Source of the DNA: Chromera velia
Lineage: Eukaryota > Sar > Chromeraceae
Direction: 5' to 3'
Length of the DNA stretch: 27,190 nucleotides
Assembly (NCBI GenBank): GCA_018398765.1
Contig: JAHBMJ010001700.1
Coordinates: 1-27,190 of the forward strand
A model generated the notes under the pieces. That model was not told the origin of the DNA and did not search any database. It was given only the letters and a program-made list of their open reading frames with translations. Position 1 is the stretch's first letter; each line of letters starts with the position of its first letter. This document shows positions 10,014 through 19,867 of this stretch, in pieces. The translations under genes and the position numbers were made by a program.

Positions 10014-10845
10014 AGGGGGGAAGGAAGGGCAGGGGTGGAAGAGAACAGGGGGCAACAGGAACGAAGGGCAAGTCTGGAAGAGAAACAGGGGGCAACAAAA
10101 CGGCAGATGGGAACGAAGGGCAGGGCTGGAAGAGAAACAGGGGACAACAGAACGGCAGAGGGGAACGAAGGGCAGGGCCGGGAGAGAAACAGGGGACAAC
10201 AGAACAGCAGAGGGGAACGAAGGCGAAGGGCAGGGCCGGGAGAGAAACAGGGGACAACAGAACAGCAGGGGGGAAGGAAGGGCAGAGCTGGAAGAGAAAG
10301 AGGGGGCAACAAAACGGTAGAGGGGAACGAAGGGCAGGTCTGGAAGAGAAACACGGGACAACAAAACGGCAGGGGGGAACGAAGGGCAGGGCTGGAAGAG
10401 GAACAGGGGACAACAAAACGGCAGAGGGGAACGAAGGGCAGGGCCGGAAGAGAAACAGGGGAAAACAACGGCAGGAAGGAACGAGGGGCGGGGCTGGAAG
10501 AGAAACAGGGGAGAACAGAACGGCAGGGGGGAACGAAGGGCAGGGCTGGAAGAGAAACAGGGGGCAACGGAACAGCCGGTGGGACTGAAGGGCAGGGATC
10601 GAAGAGCAAGAGGTGAGGAAGGACGGCAGGGGGGAGCGAAGGGCATAGAAGGCAAGAGGTGAGGACAGAATGGCAGGGGGAACAAGGGGCGGGGCTGGAA
10701 GAGAAACAGAACGGTAGAGGGGAACGAAGGGCCGGGCTGGAAGCGAAAGAGGGGGCAACAGAACGAACGGCAGGGGGGAACGCCGGAAGAGCAAGAGGTG
10801 AGCACAGAACGGCAGGGGGGAACGAAGGACATGGCTGGACCGAGG
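10014..10845. repeat. 52-bp minisatellite, about 16 units, in a gene A intron
   Basis: Units built around GAACGAAGGGCAGGGCTGG, then GAGAAACAGG and CAACAGAACGGCAG, repeat every 52 bp (starts at 10111, 10163 and 10215; then one 58-bp unit with a 6-bp insertion). Because 52 is not a multiple of 3, the array has long open frames in several phases on both strands, giving Gly/Arg/Gln-rich or Pro/Ser/Phe-rich products. These are artefacts of the repeat. The array lies in the likely intron between 9854 and 11222. Confidence 0.85.
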
Positions 10846-11213
10846 ACGTAAGCAGGGGAGAGGACGGCAGGGGGGACGAAGGAACTACGAAGGGCGTGGA
10901 GGTAAGCGCAGAAAGGGAGGAGACTGTGGAGGCAGAAGAAGAGGGCACAAAAAGAACCTAGAGGCGAGGGGAGGTCGGAAAGAAGACTACGAACCAAAGG
11001 GATGCAGAGTTGGGTGAAGACTGTCAGGGAGGAGCAGACAAAGCGAAAGGGGGAAGCACAAGGCGGGGACCCCAACGGGCAGAAGGGGTAGGCGCAAAAG
11101 GGCAGGTCTTTGACCTTGAGGTCCAGGACAGAAGAACGGGAAGGGGGGAAACAGCTTGGGCGAGTGAGCACACAGGTCAGGAAGGGCAGCTGGGAAGACA
11201 ACAGGCAGGCTTC

Positions 11214-12117
11214 ACGACGGACCTGTCTCGTCAACATCTCGCGAGCCAGGCAGACTCTGCTCGTCCAAGAGCACCTGCCCTCTACTTCCAGACTCCACCC
11301 CCTGAACAACATCCTGACCCATGAACTCGTGGCTGCCCTCCTGATGAAGCCTCGACCCACTGTGTTGGTTGCAGTTCAAGCACCAGGCTGTCCACTCCTC
11401 CCCGACTTCCTCCCGCCCCCCACTGCATATTCTCGCCGCCCCCCGAGTTCCCTGAGTCGCTGCCAATCGAGAGGCCGCTGCTCGGGGCCCATCAACCCCA
11501 GTTGGAAGCACCGGAGACGGACAACACCCAGCTGCAGGAAGGGAAACCAATGGATCTAGTCTCGCTTCGATCCCAGCGTCCCGATGGCTGCTTGAGTCGT
11601 CTCGAGCCAGTGAGCGTATTGCGCGTACGCCTATCTAAAGAACATGGGAGTTCTATGTGTATATATATATGTACATGGCTTTCGAGACCGACACCGCCAA
11701 CGACCGGCCGAAGGAAGAAACGCGAAGGGCACAGAAGGCCGAAGGAGCCGCGAATCCGAACGGCGAGAGCAGCACGAGCGACGGACCTGTCTCCTCCCGC
11801 TGCTTCCATCCAGCAGTCGCCTCCTCCCGACCCATGCACTCGTGGCTGGCCTCAGCGGAAATGGAAGTCATCGAACCAAAGAAAGCCCGGGCAGAATCGC
11901 AGAGGCCCTCGTGGAGCCTCGGGCCCCCGGGAGAGAGACGGGAGCAGACTGAACTCTGAACATCACAGCGCATTCTCGTCCTTCCGCCAGTTCCGGTCCT
12001 TTCTCGAGTCGCTGCCCACCGAGAGGCCGCCTCTCGGGACGAGCGACGCCTCCTGGCTCCCATCAACCCACCAACAAGCAAGATCAACAACGAACACCAG
12101 ACAACACCCAGCTAGGC
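11214..12117. repeat. Direct duplication of ~560-bp spacing, including a gene A splice-donor context
   Basis: Motifs at 11214-11535 recur in the same order at 11776-12115: ACGGACCTGTCTC (gene A donor context), GACCCATGNACTCGTGGCTG, GAGTCGCTGCC then CGAGAGGCCGC, and GACAACACCCAGCT. The copies are diverged and have internal length differences. It looks like an old tandem duplication of a gene A exon region. Confidence 0.55.
11223..11531 (-). CDS. Possible upstream exon of gene A
   Basis: The interval is bounded by a CAG acceptor (11534-11532, after TTTCCCTTCCTG) and a donor GAGACAG/GTCCGTC at 11223. The frame is open, includes LLDEQSLPGSRDVDET, and ends in the phase that the 9853-9780 exon needs. 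A second open frame runs through the same stretch with a different phase, and the region is partly duplicated downstream, so this exon is tentative. No start codon for gene A could be fixed. Confidence 0.35.
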
Positions 12118-12757
12118 TCAGCGCGCCAAAATGATCGATCCAGTCTCACTCTCAAGCTAGCTTGATCTGTGGCTGATAGCTATAGCTGTTTCGACGCGAT
12201 GTGGTCTGACACCGGTTTTGTGCCGCCTCTCTATATACAGCCTTGCCGTTGTCTTTAAGTCGGCATCGCGTTGTGGTATGTTGTGGTGCGCGGAATCGCG
12301 GAATGCGCGCGCAGCTTGCGCGGCCGCGCGATATGGCGCGCCATGAATGCACCTAAATCAAACACATTCAAACACCGGCCGTCTACGCGTGCACGTGTGG
12401 CACGTATACAACATTACGGAGATCGTCTCCTCACTGAAGCCCTGTTGTCAAGCTCAGTGTTGGTTATGTACCAGCGTGGGCAACTGGCAGCGCAGTGCTA
12501 TGGAGTGCTACATAGCCAGCCAGTCGGCCAGCAAGCTTTGCTTCTTTTGACGAAGCGGTAGAAGGGCTCGGACAGAAAGCAGGAAGAACAACACCTGTTG
12601 CCCGTTCATGCGTCCGCCCCAAGCTAGCTCCCTTACTTCTTCCGTCTACACATGCGTAGACGATAAGTCAGTTGATGCTATCAGATGCCATTAGGGCAGC
12701 ACTGCAGCGGTTTGCTTCGATATAACCCCTTCTTCCCGCTTTGTACGCTGAGTGCAG
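12118..12757. other. Region between genes A and B; promoter or 5' exons not resolved
   Basis: This interval must hold any 5' exons or leaders of gene B and possibly of gene A, which are divergent. It has a CpG-rich palindromic stretch at 12300-12352 with GCGCGGCCGCGC and ATGGCGCGCCAT. A 96-codon open frame on + (12271-12561) passes through it, but I cannot tie it to gene B by phase. No promoter motif is identified. Confidence 0.4.
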
Positions 12758-14507
12758 GCTAGACCTCCTGGACCGGCCGTCTCGAACAACAGTTGTTCCT
12801 TCGCGGCCTCCTCGGATCAAAGGTCAGCTGGTTCCCCGCTTTTTTGAGAGAGAACATCCATTCCCCTGTCTGATAGCTTGTCTGTAGTCTGGTCCATGCA
12901 TAACCTGGATCAGTGGCCCGGGCTTGATACCACCATATACCCAAAGCGGCCGGGCGTGTCGGCGTGTGCATTCTTATTCTGTCCAGCTAGAAGTACTCGA
13001 TTCCTACACAAAGGACCCATCCTGCCCTCCATGCATCGTCTTGCGTGCAGTGTGCGGGTTCTGTTGAAAGCCCGGGCGGGACCTTTTCTGTATCGCCGGA
13101 TGGTATGGTCGTGTTCTGCGAAAATGAGGTCAGCCTCTATTTTGGCCTACCAATTGTCCGTGCGGTGTACGTCTACGCCAATCTCCTTCTCTTTCGCCGC
13201 TTGAGGTTTATCTGAATTTACGTATGACGGACCAAAAATATTCCACATATACAGGATCTCTAAGCTGTCAGCCTAGTCCGGCCATCAGTCTGCTGAGACT
13301 AAGCCTCTTTGCCTAGTATGGTTCCTCCTCCTCCACTTTCGGAGTCTATATCCGTCGAGCTCCGTCACTTCTTTGCGGTCTTTGAATTAGCTAAGGCTAG
13401 CTTCTTGCTGTCCTCGGCCGGATTCAGGCTCTTCTCCGCTCGTTTTTCTCCCCGAGGTGTGAATTGAGCTGACTTCGTGACGCTCCATTGTGCAGGTGCG
13501 TGACGGTCCTAACCGCAGGCGCTGGAGGGACATTGCGCCCCCGTCGACACTCTACACAGGACATCATGGTACGTCAGCTCGGGCCCTACCTGTCTTGTAT
13601 TGAAGTCGAGGGACTCGATCTTTTTAGAGTTCTGAGTCCATCTCTTTTTTTCTGTAGACTAAGCGCCAGGTGCATGATGGGGGTCTTCACGTTCAGACAG
13701 CCGAAAGGAGACTATGAGCTTGTGAATCAAGCTGGGCGAGCAAGCGCGATCAAATGCGCTAGTGATATCTGTTGTTCTGTCGCTGAATCGGGCGCTGTCT
13801 CTTCTGTGCAGCCGACGACTTGTCTGCTCGGAAGGCAGCCATTCGGGCCGGCGGGCCGGACAATCTGAAATTATTGTGGAATACCGCAGGTCGGTTTTCT
13901 CTTTGCTTTTTGGTCTCAAAGACTTCACGCAGAAGATCACGCAAAACAGTTGCTAGACCGGCCAGATATTCTTGTGGGCTATGGACGCCACTGTCCAAGT
14001 CAACCGATAGAACCTAGTCTAGGAACCTAGTTCTCGCTTAGCCTCGCGGTAGATCTTACCAGCTAGCTCCTTCCCCACCAACCTCCTGAACTGCTTGGTA
14101 CCATAGCGCTTGAGACGTTAGAATCTTTTGGTATGACTGTCGCGCACAAACCTTCTGTTCACTTCAGAGCCCAAGTGAACAGGCTGTCTCGGCACTAGGT
14201 CTCGGCACATGCAAACTCAGACCCCACGAAAGTAGCTGTCAGTGACTGTGTGAAAGCTAGTGGACTAGACCGTCCACAAGAATGACAAAGAGACATAAAA
14301 TGTCAATCAGTTTGGGTCTGAGTCATCGATCTGAATTCTTTTTGTGCCTATGGTCTACCTGTCTGTGCAGTAGATCAAGACTTCTTTGGCGTGGACTCGG
14401 CTCCGGGATACGCCAAAAATGGTCAGTCTGCTCTGCTAGCATATGCAGCAGTCTTGGATCCTCGCATCCTTACTCCACAACTGTACAGTATTTTCCAAAT
14501 ATTTTGA
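12758..14507 (+). CDS. Host gene B, spliced; unknown protein (5' end incomplete)
   Basis: Six exons fit in phase: 12758-12822, 12888-12955, 13051-13164, 13496-13568, 13812-13889 and 14371-14507, ending at TGA 14505-14507, for 177 codons. Acceptors are (T)G(T)GCAG or CTGTAG after pyrimidine tracts; donors are GTCAGC, GTGTCG, GTGTAC, GTACGT and GTCGGT. Readable pieces include LDQWPGLDTTIYPKRPG, FSVSPDGMVVFCENEVSLYF, DGPNRRRWRDIAPPSTLY, RKAAIRAGGPDNLKLLW and DQDFFGVDSAPGYAKNGQ. The last exon runs on to LYSIFQIF. I do not recognise the family and see no signal peptide or membrane helix in this part. Support comes from agreement of phase at five junctions and from protein-like composition. The stop lies only 65 bp before the primase start of copy R. 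Confidence 0.62.
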
Positions 14508-14572
14508 TCTAAAGCAGAAACGTCGGGCACACGACGGATCGAAGATATATCACAAGAGAAAAAAAAAAGAAA

Positions 14573-16493
14573 ATGGATATCCGAAATGGTCGGCAACAGC
14601 TTGCAGCCTATGCCCAGCTCTATAGAAAAGCAGGGTTCATATTTTTCACCTACCGTAACGTCAAAATCCCTGTTGACCCGGAGACCGGAGAAGAAAAGAA
14701 AAAGATTTTTTTCCCACCCCAGAAATGGCCTGAGATTACACGTGAAAATATGGATACGTACATTGTCAATGATCTAGAAAAGCATGAGGGCATTGCGCTC
14801 CTTACGGGTGAGAAGAGTAATTTGACCGTCTTTGATTTTGATTGTCGAGATGAATATGAAAGGGCCGTTAGAGAATACCCTGAGCTGAAAAAGCACTTGA
14901 CAGTCTAGACGCGGTGGGGCTTTCATATATACTTTCGATATGACCAAAAAGTCCGAACCAAAAACGGGAAATTATCAATGTACGAAAAGGTAAACACATG
15001 ATATGACGGAGAACTGGTGATTACCCCACCGTCAACTATCTATATCAGTAAACAACCTAACGTCTTTCACTATACGTTTGTTCCTGGAGCTGTATTGAGC
15101 GGTGGCCTTCTTCAAGAAGTTCTGTTATTTTTGATTGATGTCATCAGCGCTTCTGGCAGCAGAAATGCCAATTCGGAAGCCAAATTCAAACTTGCATCAA
15201 GTCTACGTCCAATAGAAATAGCCGAAACTATCCCTGCCGTAGAAGCCGTTTTGCGTTCTCAACAAATGGATGAGATCGCTAGGGAGATCGAAAAACTCTG
15301 TGATTGCCTTTCGGATGAGCGGGCACAAAACTATCAGCAGTGGATCGATGTCGGTCATGCAATCAAGAATGAATTAGAAGAAGCTGGCCGTCAGCTCTTC
15401 CTCACATTTTCTGAAAAGTGCCCAGCCAAATACGATCCGTACGAGTACAACAAAAAGTTTGATTCGTTTCTGTATCGGGCAGAAGGGAAGCAACGCTTAA
15501 CGAAAGCCTTCCGCCACATGTGGGCCTACGAAGATAACCCTCAGTTATATACCCCAACCGTTGCTGAAGCGATAGCTACCGAAGTGACCCGTCTCCTTTT
15601 TCCTTCCCCAGGTGCGAAAAGGTCTCATCATAAAACCTTTCCTCTGCTTTTAGCTTCAACTCATATAGAAGCAGGATGGCTTCTAAAAACGATTTTGGGT
15701 GACCGGTTGAAATACTGCCAGGGAGAATTTTTTTTTCGAGAGTGTTACCAGTAGAAATCTTGTCCCATGCAAGTCGACGATGCCCTCCTGGGTATCTGTC
15801 TTCAGACAAACATCCGAAAGCCCCTCTCTGCAGACAAGAGTGCATCCTTCTCCCAAAATGTCCCTACAGCAAAAAGTATTATTGAAGTACTGAAGTGCTG
15901 TGCCCGACAGGCCGATAACCAGGACAACGCGCTGTACGATCGCCTTCATCGCAGCTCGAAGGGGAAAGTCTGCTTCAAAAACGGTGTGTATGACCTTCCC
16001 AGCCAAACTTTTACCCCATAGTCACAGATTGGCAATAGCATTGATACTACAATCGTTCTTGAATATGAGTATGATTCCACACCAAACGAAGAAGCCACTG
16101 CTGAGGTACTGTAACCAGCAAAATTTTTGAAGTTGTGTTTGGAGAACAAATAGACTTGTTTCTCTGCTTTTTTACGCAAGCAATCCGCAGCCATGTTGAA
16201 GATAAACATTGGGGAAGATGTATGGGAGAGCGAAATTTAGGGAAAGACATCACTAGCACTCTACTGCAGAATGCATTTGGGAAATACGTCATAAATCCTC
16301 TTTCGGAAAATTTTTTGATGTCTTCTTTCCATTCAGACCCCACCAAAGAAGGAGGATGGATGTTAGACGCTGAGTTTGCTCGCTTAGCACTCACCCAAAA
16401 AATCGAAATGAATGCGAAAAAACAAGGCTATAAAAATCAACGGCAATCTGATTAAGCGTTTTACTTCTGGTGGAGATGTCCTAGTATGCGTAT
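14573..16493 (+). pseudogene. Primase-polymerase / SF3 helicase pseudogene, copy R, 5' three quarters
   Basis: This would be the replication protein of the element. The N terminus is an archaeo-eukaryotic primase (PrimPol) domain: RKAGFIFFTYRN, the catalytic acids in NLTVFDFDCRDEYERAV (near 14815-14870), TRWGFHIYFRYD, and YDGELVITPPSTIYI. A PriCT-2-like segment follows (NYQQWIDVGHAIKN, HMWAYEDNPQLY), then a D5_N-like region (LKYCQGEFFF, CFKNGVYDL) and the start of the helicase (GERNLGKD near 16227). One frame runs from 14573 to about 16100, broken by TAG 14906, TGA 14999, TAG 15752, TAG 16019 and TAA near 16111; the frame then shifts near 16120. TGA 14999 replaces an Arg expected in PrimPol enzymes, and TAG 15752 a probable Trp. 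The start ATG follows an A-rich tract. Full length with the downstream part would be about 840 codons, within the family range. Confidence 0.85.
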
Positions 16494-17466
16494 TGCTTTG
16501 TCCCTTCTGTCCGGCCACCTTATGGCGTCCAGACAGAAGGTAAAGCGAGGAGAAGAACTTTAGGAAGAATCTGATCTAGAAGAGGAACGTGAGCAACACT
16601 CAGTCAGGCAACAGTTTACAGCAGGTTTGGCTCTAGAGCGATCTGGGATTTCAATCAGCTGGATTCATTCTATCATACACGGTTTCTGCTCATTCCTCTC
16701 TCTCAGACTCTAGAGCTCTCTTGATCTGTGACAAACAGACATCAGACTCAAACGATGTTATCCGTTGCTCGAGTAACATGTTGCATGCTTGAAAACAAAG
16801 GTCAGACTCGATCGACTTCTACAACTTTGATCGACGCGCGCAACACGTATGAAACAAAGCGCGGCGGCGGAATGTGGCGCGGCACGCTGGCTCACTCAGT
16901 CACGGCGCATGCAAAGGCTCAAAGGGCGGCGCTACAGGGTAGGACTCCACAGATCCCCCCCGGCCACGGACAGAGAAATTGCGTCCTCGCGATAAGTGAA
17001 AGAACACGTCGAGTATACGTTTCAATGCCCGAAGTCGATCTCATCCAAGTCGCCATAGATGTTGTTAGAGCTTCAAGAACTTCATCTTGATGGCATCCAT
17101 GTCCAAAATCTCCGGGGGGCCACGCAAATCACCTCCGTACGTACTCTCAGAACGATCTCAAAACGCCACGATGTGTGAAGCGTGCTCACAAGTCCAAGGT
17201 CATCCAAAGATAGGCGCCCGATGCAGATACTGGTGGCACCAATAAAAGCACCTCTCCAGCGCCTGTGTATGTTGTTAACCGGAAGACTCGATCAGAGTTG
17301 TGGGTCCCTAGCACCAGCTAGTCCAGGAGCACAATACCCATATGTATGCGTCCAACTCGGCGTCAACGAATTGTTAACAGCTGCAAAGGGATGTAGAGAA
17401 AAGAAAAGGGTGCAGCTACACACTGCTCCACTCATGGCTTCCTGAAAGCTTATTTGTATATCGGCC
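16494..17466. mobile_element. Truncated LTR-like element in copy R
   Basis: A 458-bp LTR-like repeat (16494-16951) sits at the same helicase position as in copy L, preceded by the same GTAT (16490-16493). It is followed by about 515 bp of the element interior matching 1744-2263. The rest of the interior and the right LTR are missing. At 17467 the sequence jumps back into helicase, repeating from the point equivalent to 16071. Confidence 0.75.
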
Positions 17467-18112
17467 ATGATTCTACACCAAACGAAGAAGCCACTGCTGA
17501 GGTACTGTAACCAGCAAAATTTTTGAAGTTGTGTTTGGAGAACAAATAGACTTGTTTCTCTGCTTTTTTACGCAAGCAATCGGCAGCCATGTTGAAGATA
17601 AACATTGGGGAAGATGTATGGGAGAGCGAAATTCAGGGAAAGGCGTTACTAGTACTCTACTGCAGAATGCATTTGGGAAATACATCATAAATCCTCTTTC
17701 GAAAATTTTTTTGATGTCTTCTTTCCATTTAGACCCCGCCAAAGAAGGAGGATGGATGTTAGACGCCGAGTTTGCTTGCTTAGCACTCACCCCAGAAATC
17801 GAAATGAATATAAAAAAATAAGGCCGTAAAAATCAATGTACGGCAATCTGATTAAGCGTTTTACTTCTGGTGGAGATGTCCTAGTATACGCACGCCGTCT
17901 GTATAACAACGCCCGTGAATTCTAAATTGATGCCCGATTGCTGATGTTCTATAACGACTGCCCCTCGATTGAGCCTATCGATGCTTGTGAGACCATGTTT
18001 CCTTTTGAAAGCGTCAATAAGTTCAAGAATCAAGTCAGCTGCCTGGTTTGAGCAGCAGCGATCAGAGCACGGACATACGGACAACTACCTGTCCAGATAC
18101 AAAATGTCAGAC
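17467..18112 (+). pseudogene. Primase-helicase pseudogene, copy R, duplicated and uninterrupted helicase segment
   Basis: Bases 17467-17890 repeat 16071-16493 (about 424 bp), then run straight through the site where the LTR-like element sits in the other copies. The region reads Walker A GERNSGKG, a Walker B-like GGWMLDAEF and the SGGD region. LVYARRLYNNAREF, ARLLMFYNDCPSIEP and FPFESVNKFK follow after 17888. There is a TAA near 17924 and frame changes. The transposon at 18113 interrupts it after TGTCAGAC, and the C-terminal part resumes at 21666. The duplicate is not the same allele as 16071-16493, so copy R is a recombinant of an inserted and an uninserted version. Confidence 0.75.
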
Positions 18113-18164
18113 AAGGAAAAATTTTTTAAAATGGTCTCCAACACCCAAACGGTCTCCAAAATTA
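18113..18164 (+). repeat. Left terminal inverted repeat of the 3.5-kb transposon
   Basis: It begins AAGGAAAAATTTTTTAAAA and carries two GGTCTCCAA units. It matches the complement of 21610-21661 with only a few mismatches. Confidence 0.85.
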
Positions 18165-18721
18165 TGAAGTATCTACATATTTTCTAGAGCATTTTAAAAC
18201 AATTTCTAATGATATTAAACATTGTTTTGCTGTTTAAACTACATTTATAATAAGTTCAACTATCAGAATGTAGAGCAGAATTAATAATGATAATACCTAG
18301 GATGATACATATTATAATATAACTATACATTCACGTACGTACACATATATGAATAAGATACAGAAAATTTATAATACTATAACTGATTCTTAAATTTGGT
18401 CTAATTTATGTTTGAAATTTGCTTTAGATAAATGAAAACAGTTAAAGAAATGAAAACATTAAAGTAATTTACAGGCATAAAACGGTGAGTAGTTGTTTGT
18501 ATAAATAAACATTCATAAGATACCATCTAGGATAGATGCAGGTGCACCTTCACCTGCCAGTGTGTACCGCTCCAAAAGTTGGCACCGAAACCTACAGTAT
18601 CTTTCGCACCGCATATCCAATGACTTGCTGCTAATAACTTACTGAACTTGAAGCAATTGTTGTGTACGACGCAGTAGAAATGCACTCTGGTTTCAATCAT
18701 AAAACAGAATATGCACACACC

Positions 18722-18734
18722 AGTTACACACACA

Positions 18735-18810
<76 letters not shown>

Positions 18811-19140
18811 ATGAACGTGCGAACCCGCACGACCACCTCTGTATTCCTCTGCCTCCTTTTAGCTTTTGCTTTCATCTCGTGCTTAATGTTGCTTACATGC
18901 ATACACACACATGCACACATATACACACACATATATACACACATATACACACACACATACACACACATACACACACACAGACACACACACATACAAGGCC
19001 TCAGATGCATATCTTCTTGTTTTTCTTCCTTCTTTACCGTTTTTTACGTTTCATTCACCTCCCTCATATAGCTTTACATGCGTGCACATATATACTTATG
19101 CAGGCAAACACCACACACACACACACATACACACACACAT

Positions 19141-19184
<44 letters not shown>

Positions 19185-19366
19185 AGAGAGAGACAGACAG
19201 ATAGACAGACAGACAGACAGAGTATGTGATGGTGGTGGGGGAAGGAGAGGAACATGGGCCGGAAAAGAGCAGGCAAAGAAGCGCTGGGACGGAAGGAGAC
19301 CAAGAAAGGGAGAGCATACACACACACACACAGATACACATACAGACACATATACATATACATATT

Positions 19367-19412
<46 letters not shown>
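18722..19412. repeat. Block of CA, GA and GACA microsatellites inside the transposon
   Basis: CA-rich arrays lie at about 18722-18776, 18900-18990, 19112-19183 and 19316-19412. GA occurs at 18778-18808 and GA/GACA at 19182-19220. Open frames with Thr-His or Cys-Val repeats here are artefacts. Confidence 0.9.
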
Positions 19413-19415
<3 letters not shown>

Positions 19416-19430
19416 ACACACACATACTAT

Positions 19431-19540
19431 AAGGGGGGCTTTCCGATAAAAAAAATTTTTGATGCCCCCCCTTATCGGAAGAATCAGACCTGTTTTTTCC
19501 GGTAACTCTCAGGGGGGGGGGTCACGGCACTACCGGAAAT
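19431..19540. repeat. Two short perfect hairpins with G-rich and C-rich runs
   Basis: TTCCGATAA (19441-19449) pairs with TTATCGGAA (19472-19480). TTTCCGGTA (19496-19504) pairs with TACCGGAAA (19531-19539), with a run of ten G inside the loop. The first pair is interleaved with a second, G6/C7, inverted pair. Confidence 0.6.
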
Positions 19541-19694
19541 TTGGGGCAGGAAAGAGAGTGGAATAAGGCCAAAAGAGCAGTGCAGCCACCACCGGCACCC
19601 TTCGGGACACAAGCCAATCCACTTTTCTTGTCCTAACTCCTCACTGTTCTCCCCCACCAGCCTCCCACCAGATTCTCTGCTCCTTTGCCGCCCA

Positions 19695-19800
19695 CCCCGG
19701 CCCACTTGTGACGCCGCCAGCCCCGGCCCACTTGTGACGCCGCCGGCCCCGGCCTTGGGCCCCGCCCTGCCCCCTTATGGCGTCGCCGGCCCCGGCCCCA
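19695..19800. repeat. GC-rich 26-bp tandem repeat
   Basis: CCCCGGCCCACTTGTGACG followed by CCGCC is repeated at about 19695 and 19721. Degenerate units (GGCGTCGCCGGCCCCGG) follow to about 19800. Confidence 0.6.
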
Positions 19801-19867
19801 ACCCTGGTAGTCGTGGTCTTTACTCAGCGCAAAGTCTCTGCTCGCTGTAGTTTGCTCTCGGCTCTTC

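Noticed and set aside
9939-11360. 473-codon open frame on the minus strand, Pro/Ser/Phe-rich
   Set aside because: It is generated by the 52-bp minisatellite, which is open in several phases; equally long frames exist on the other strand and in other phases.
14573-16493. Alternative genetic code explaining in-frame TAG/TGA/TAA in the primase-helicase
   Set aside because: All three stops occur together with frameshifts, copy R has sense codons where copy L has stops, and the host-gene models are free of internal stops.
18711-19449. Thr-His and Cys-Val repeat open frames
   Set aside because: Pure CA/GT microsatellite; no coding signal.
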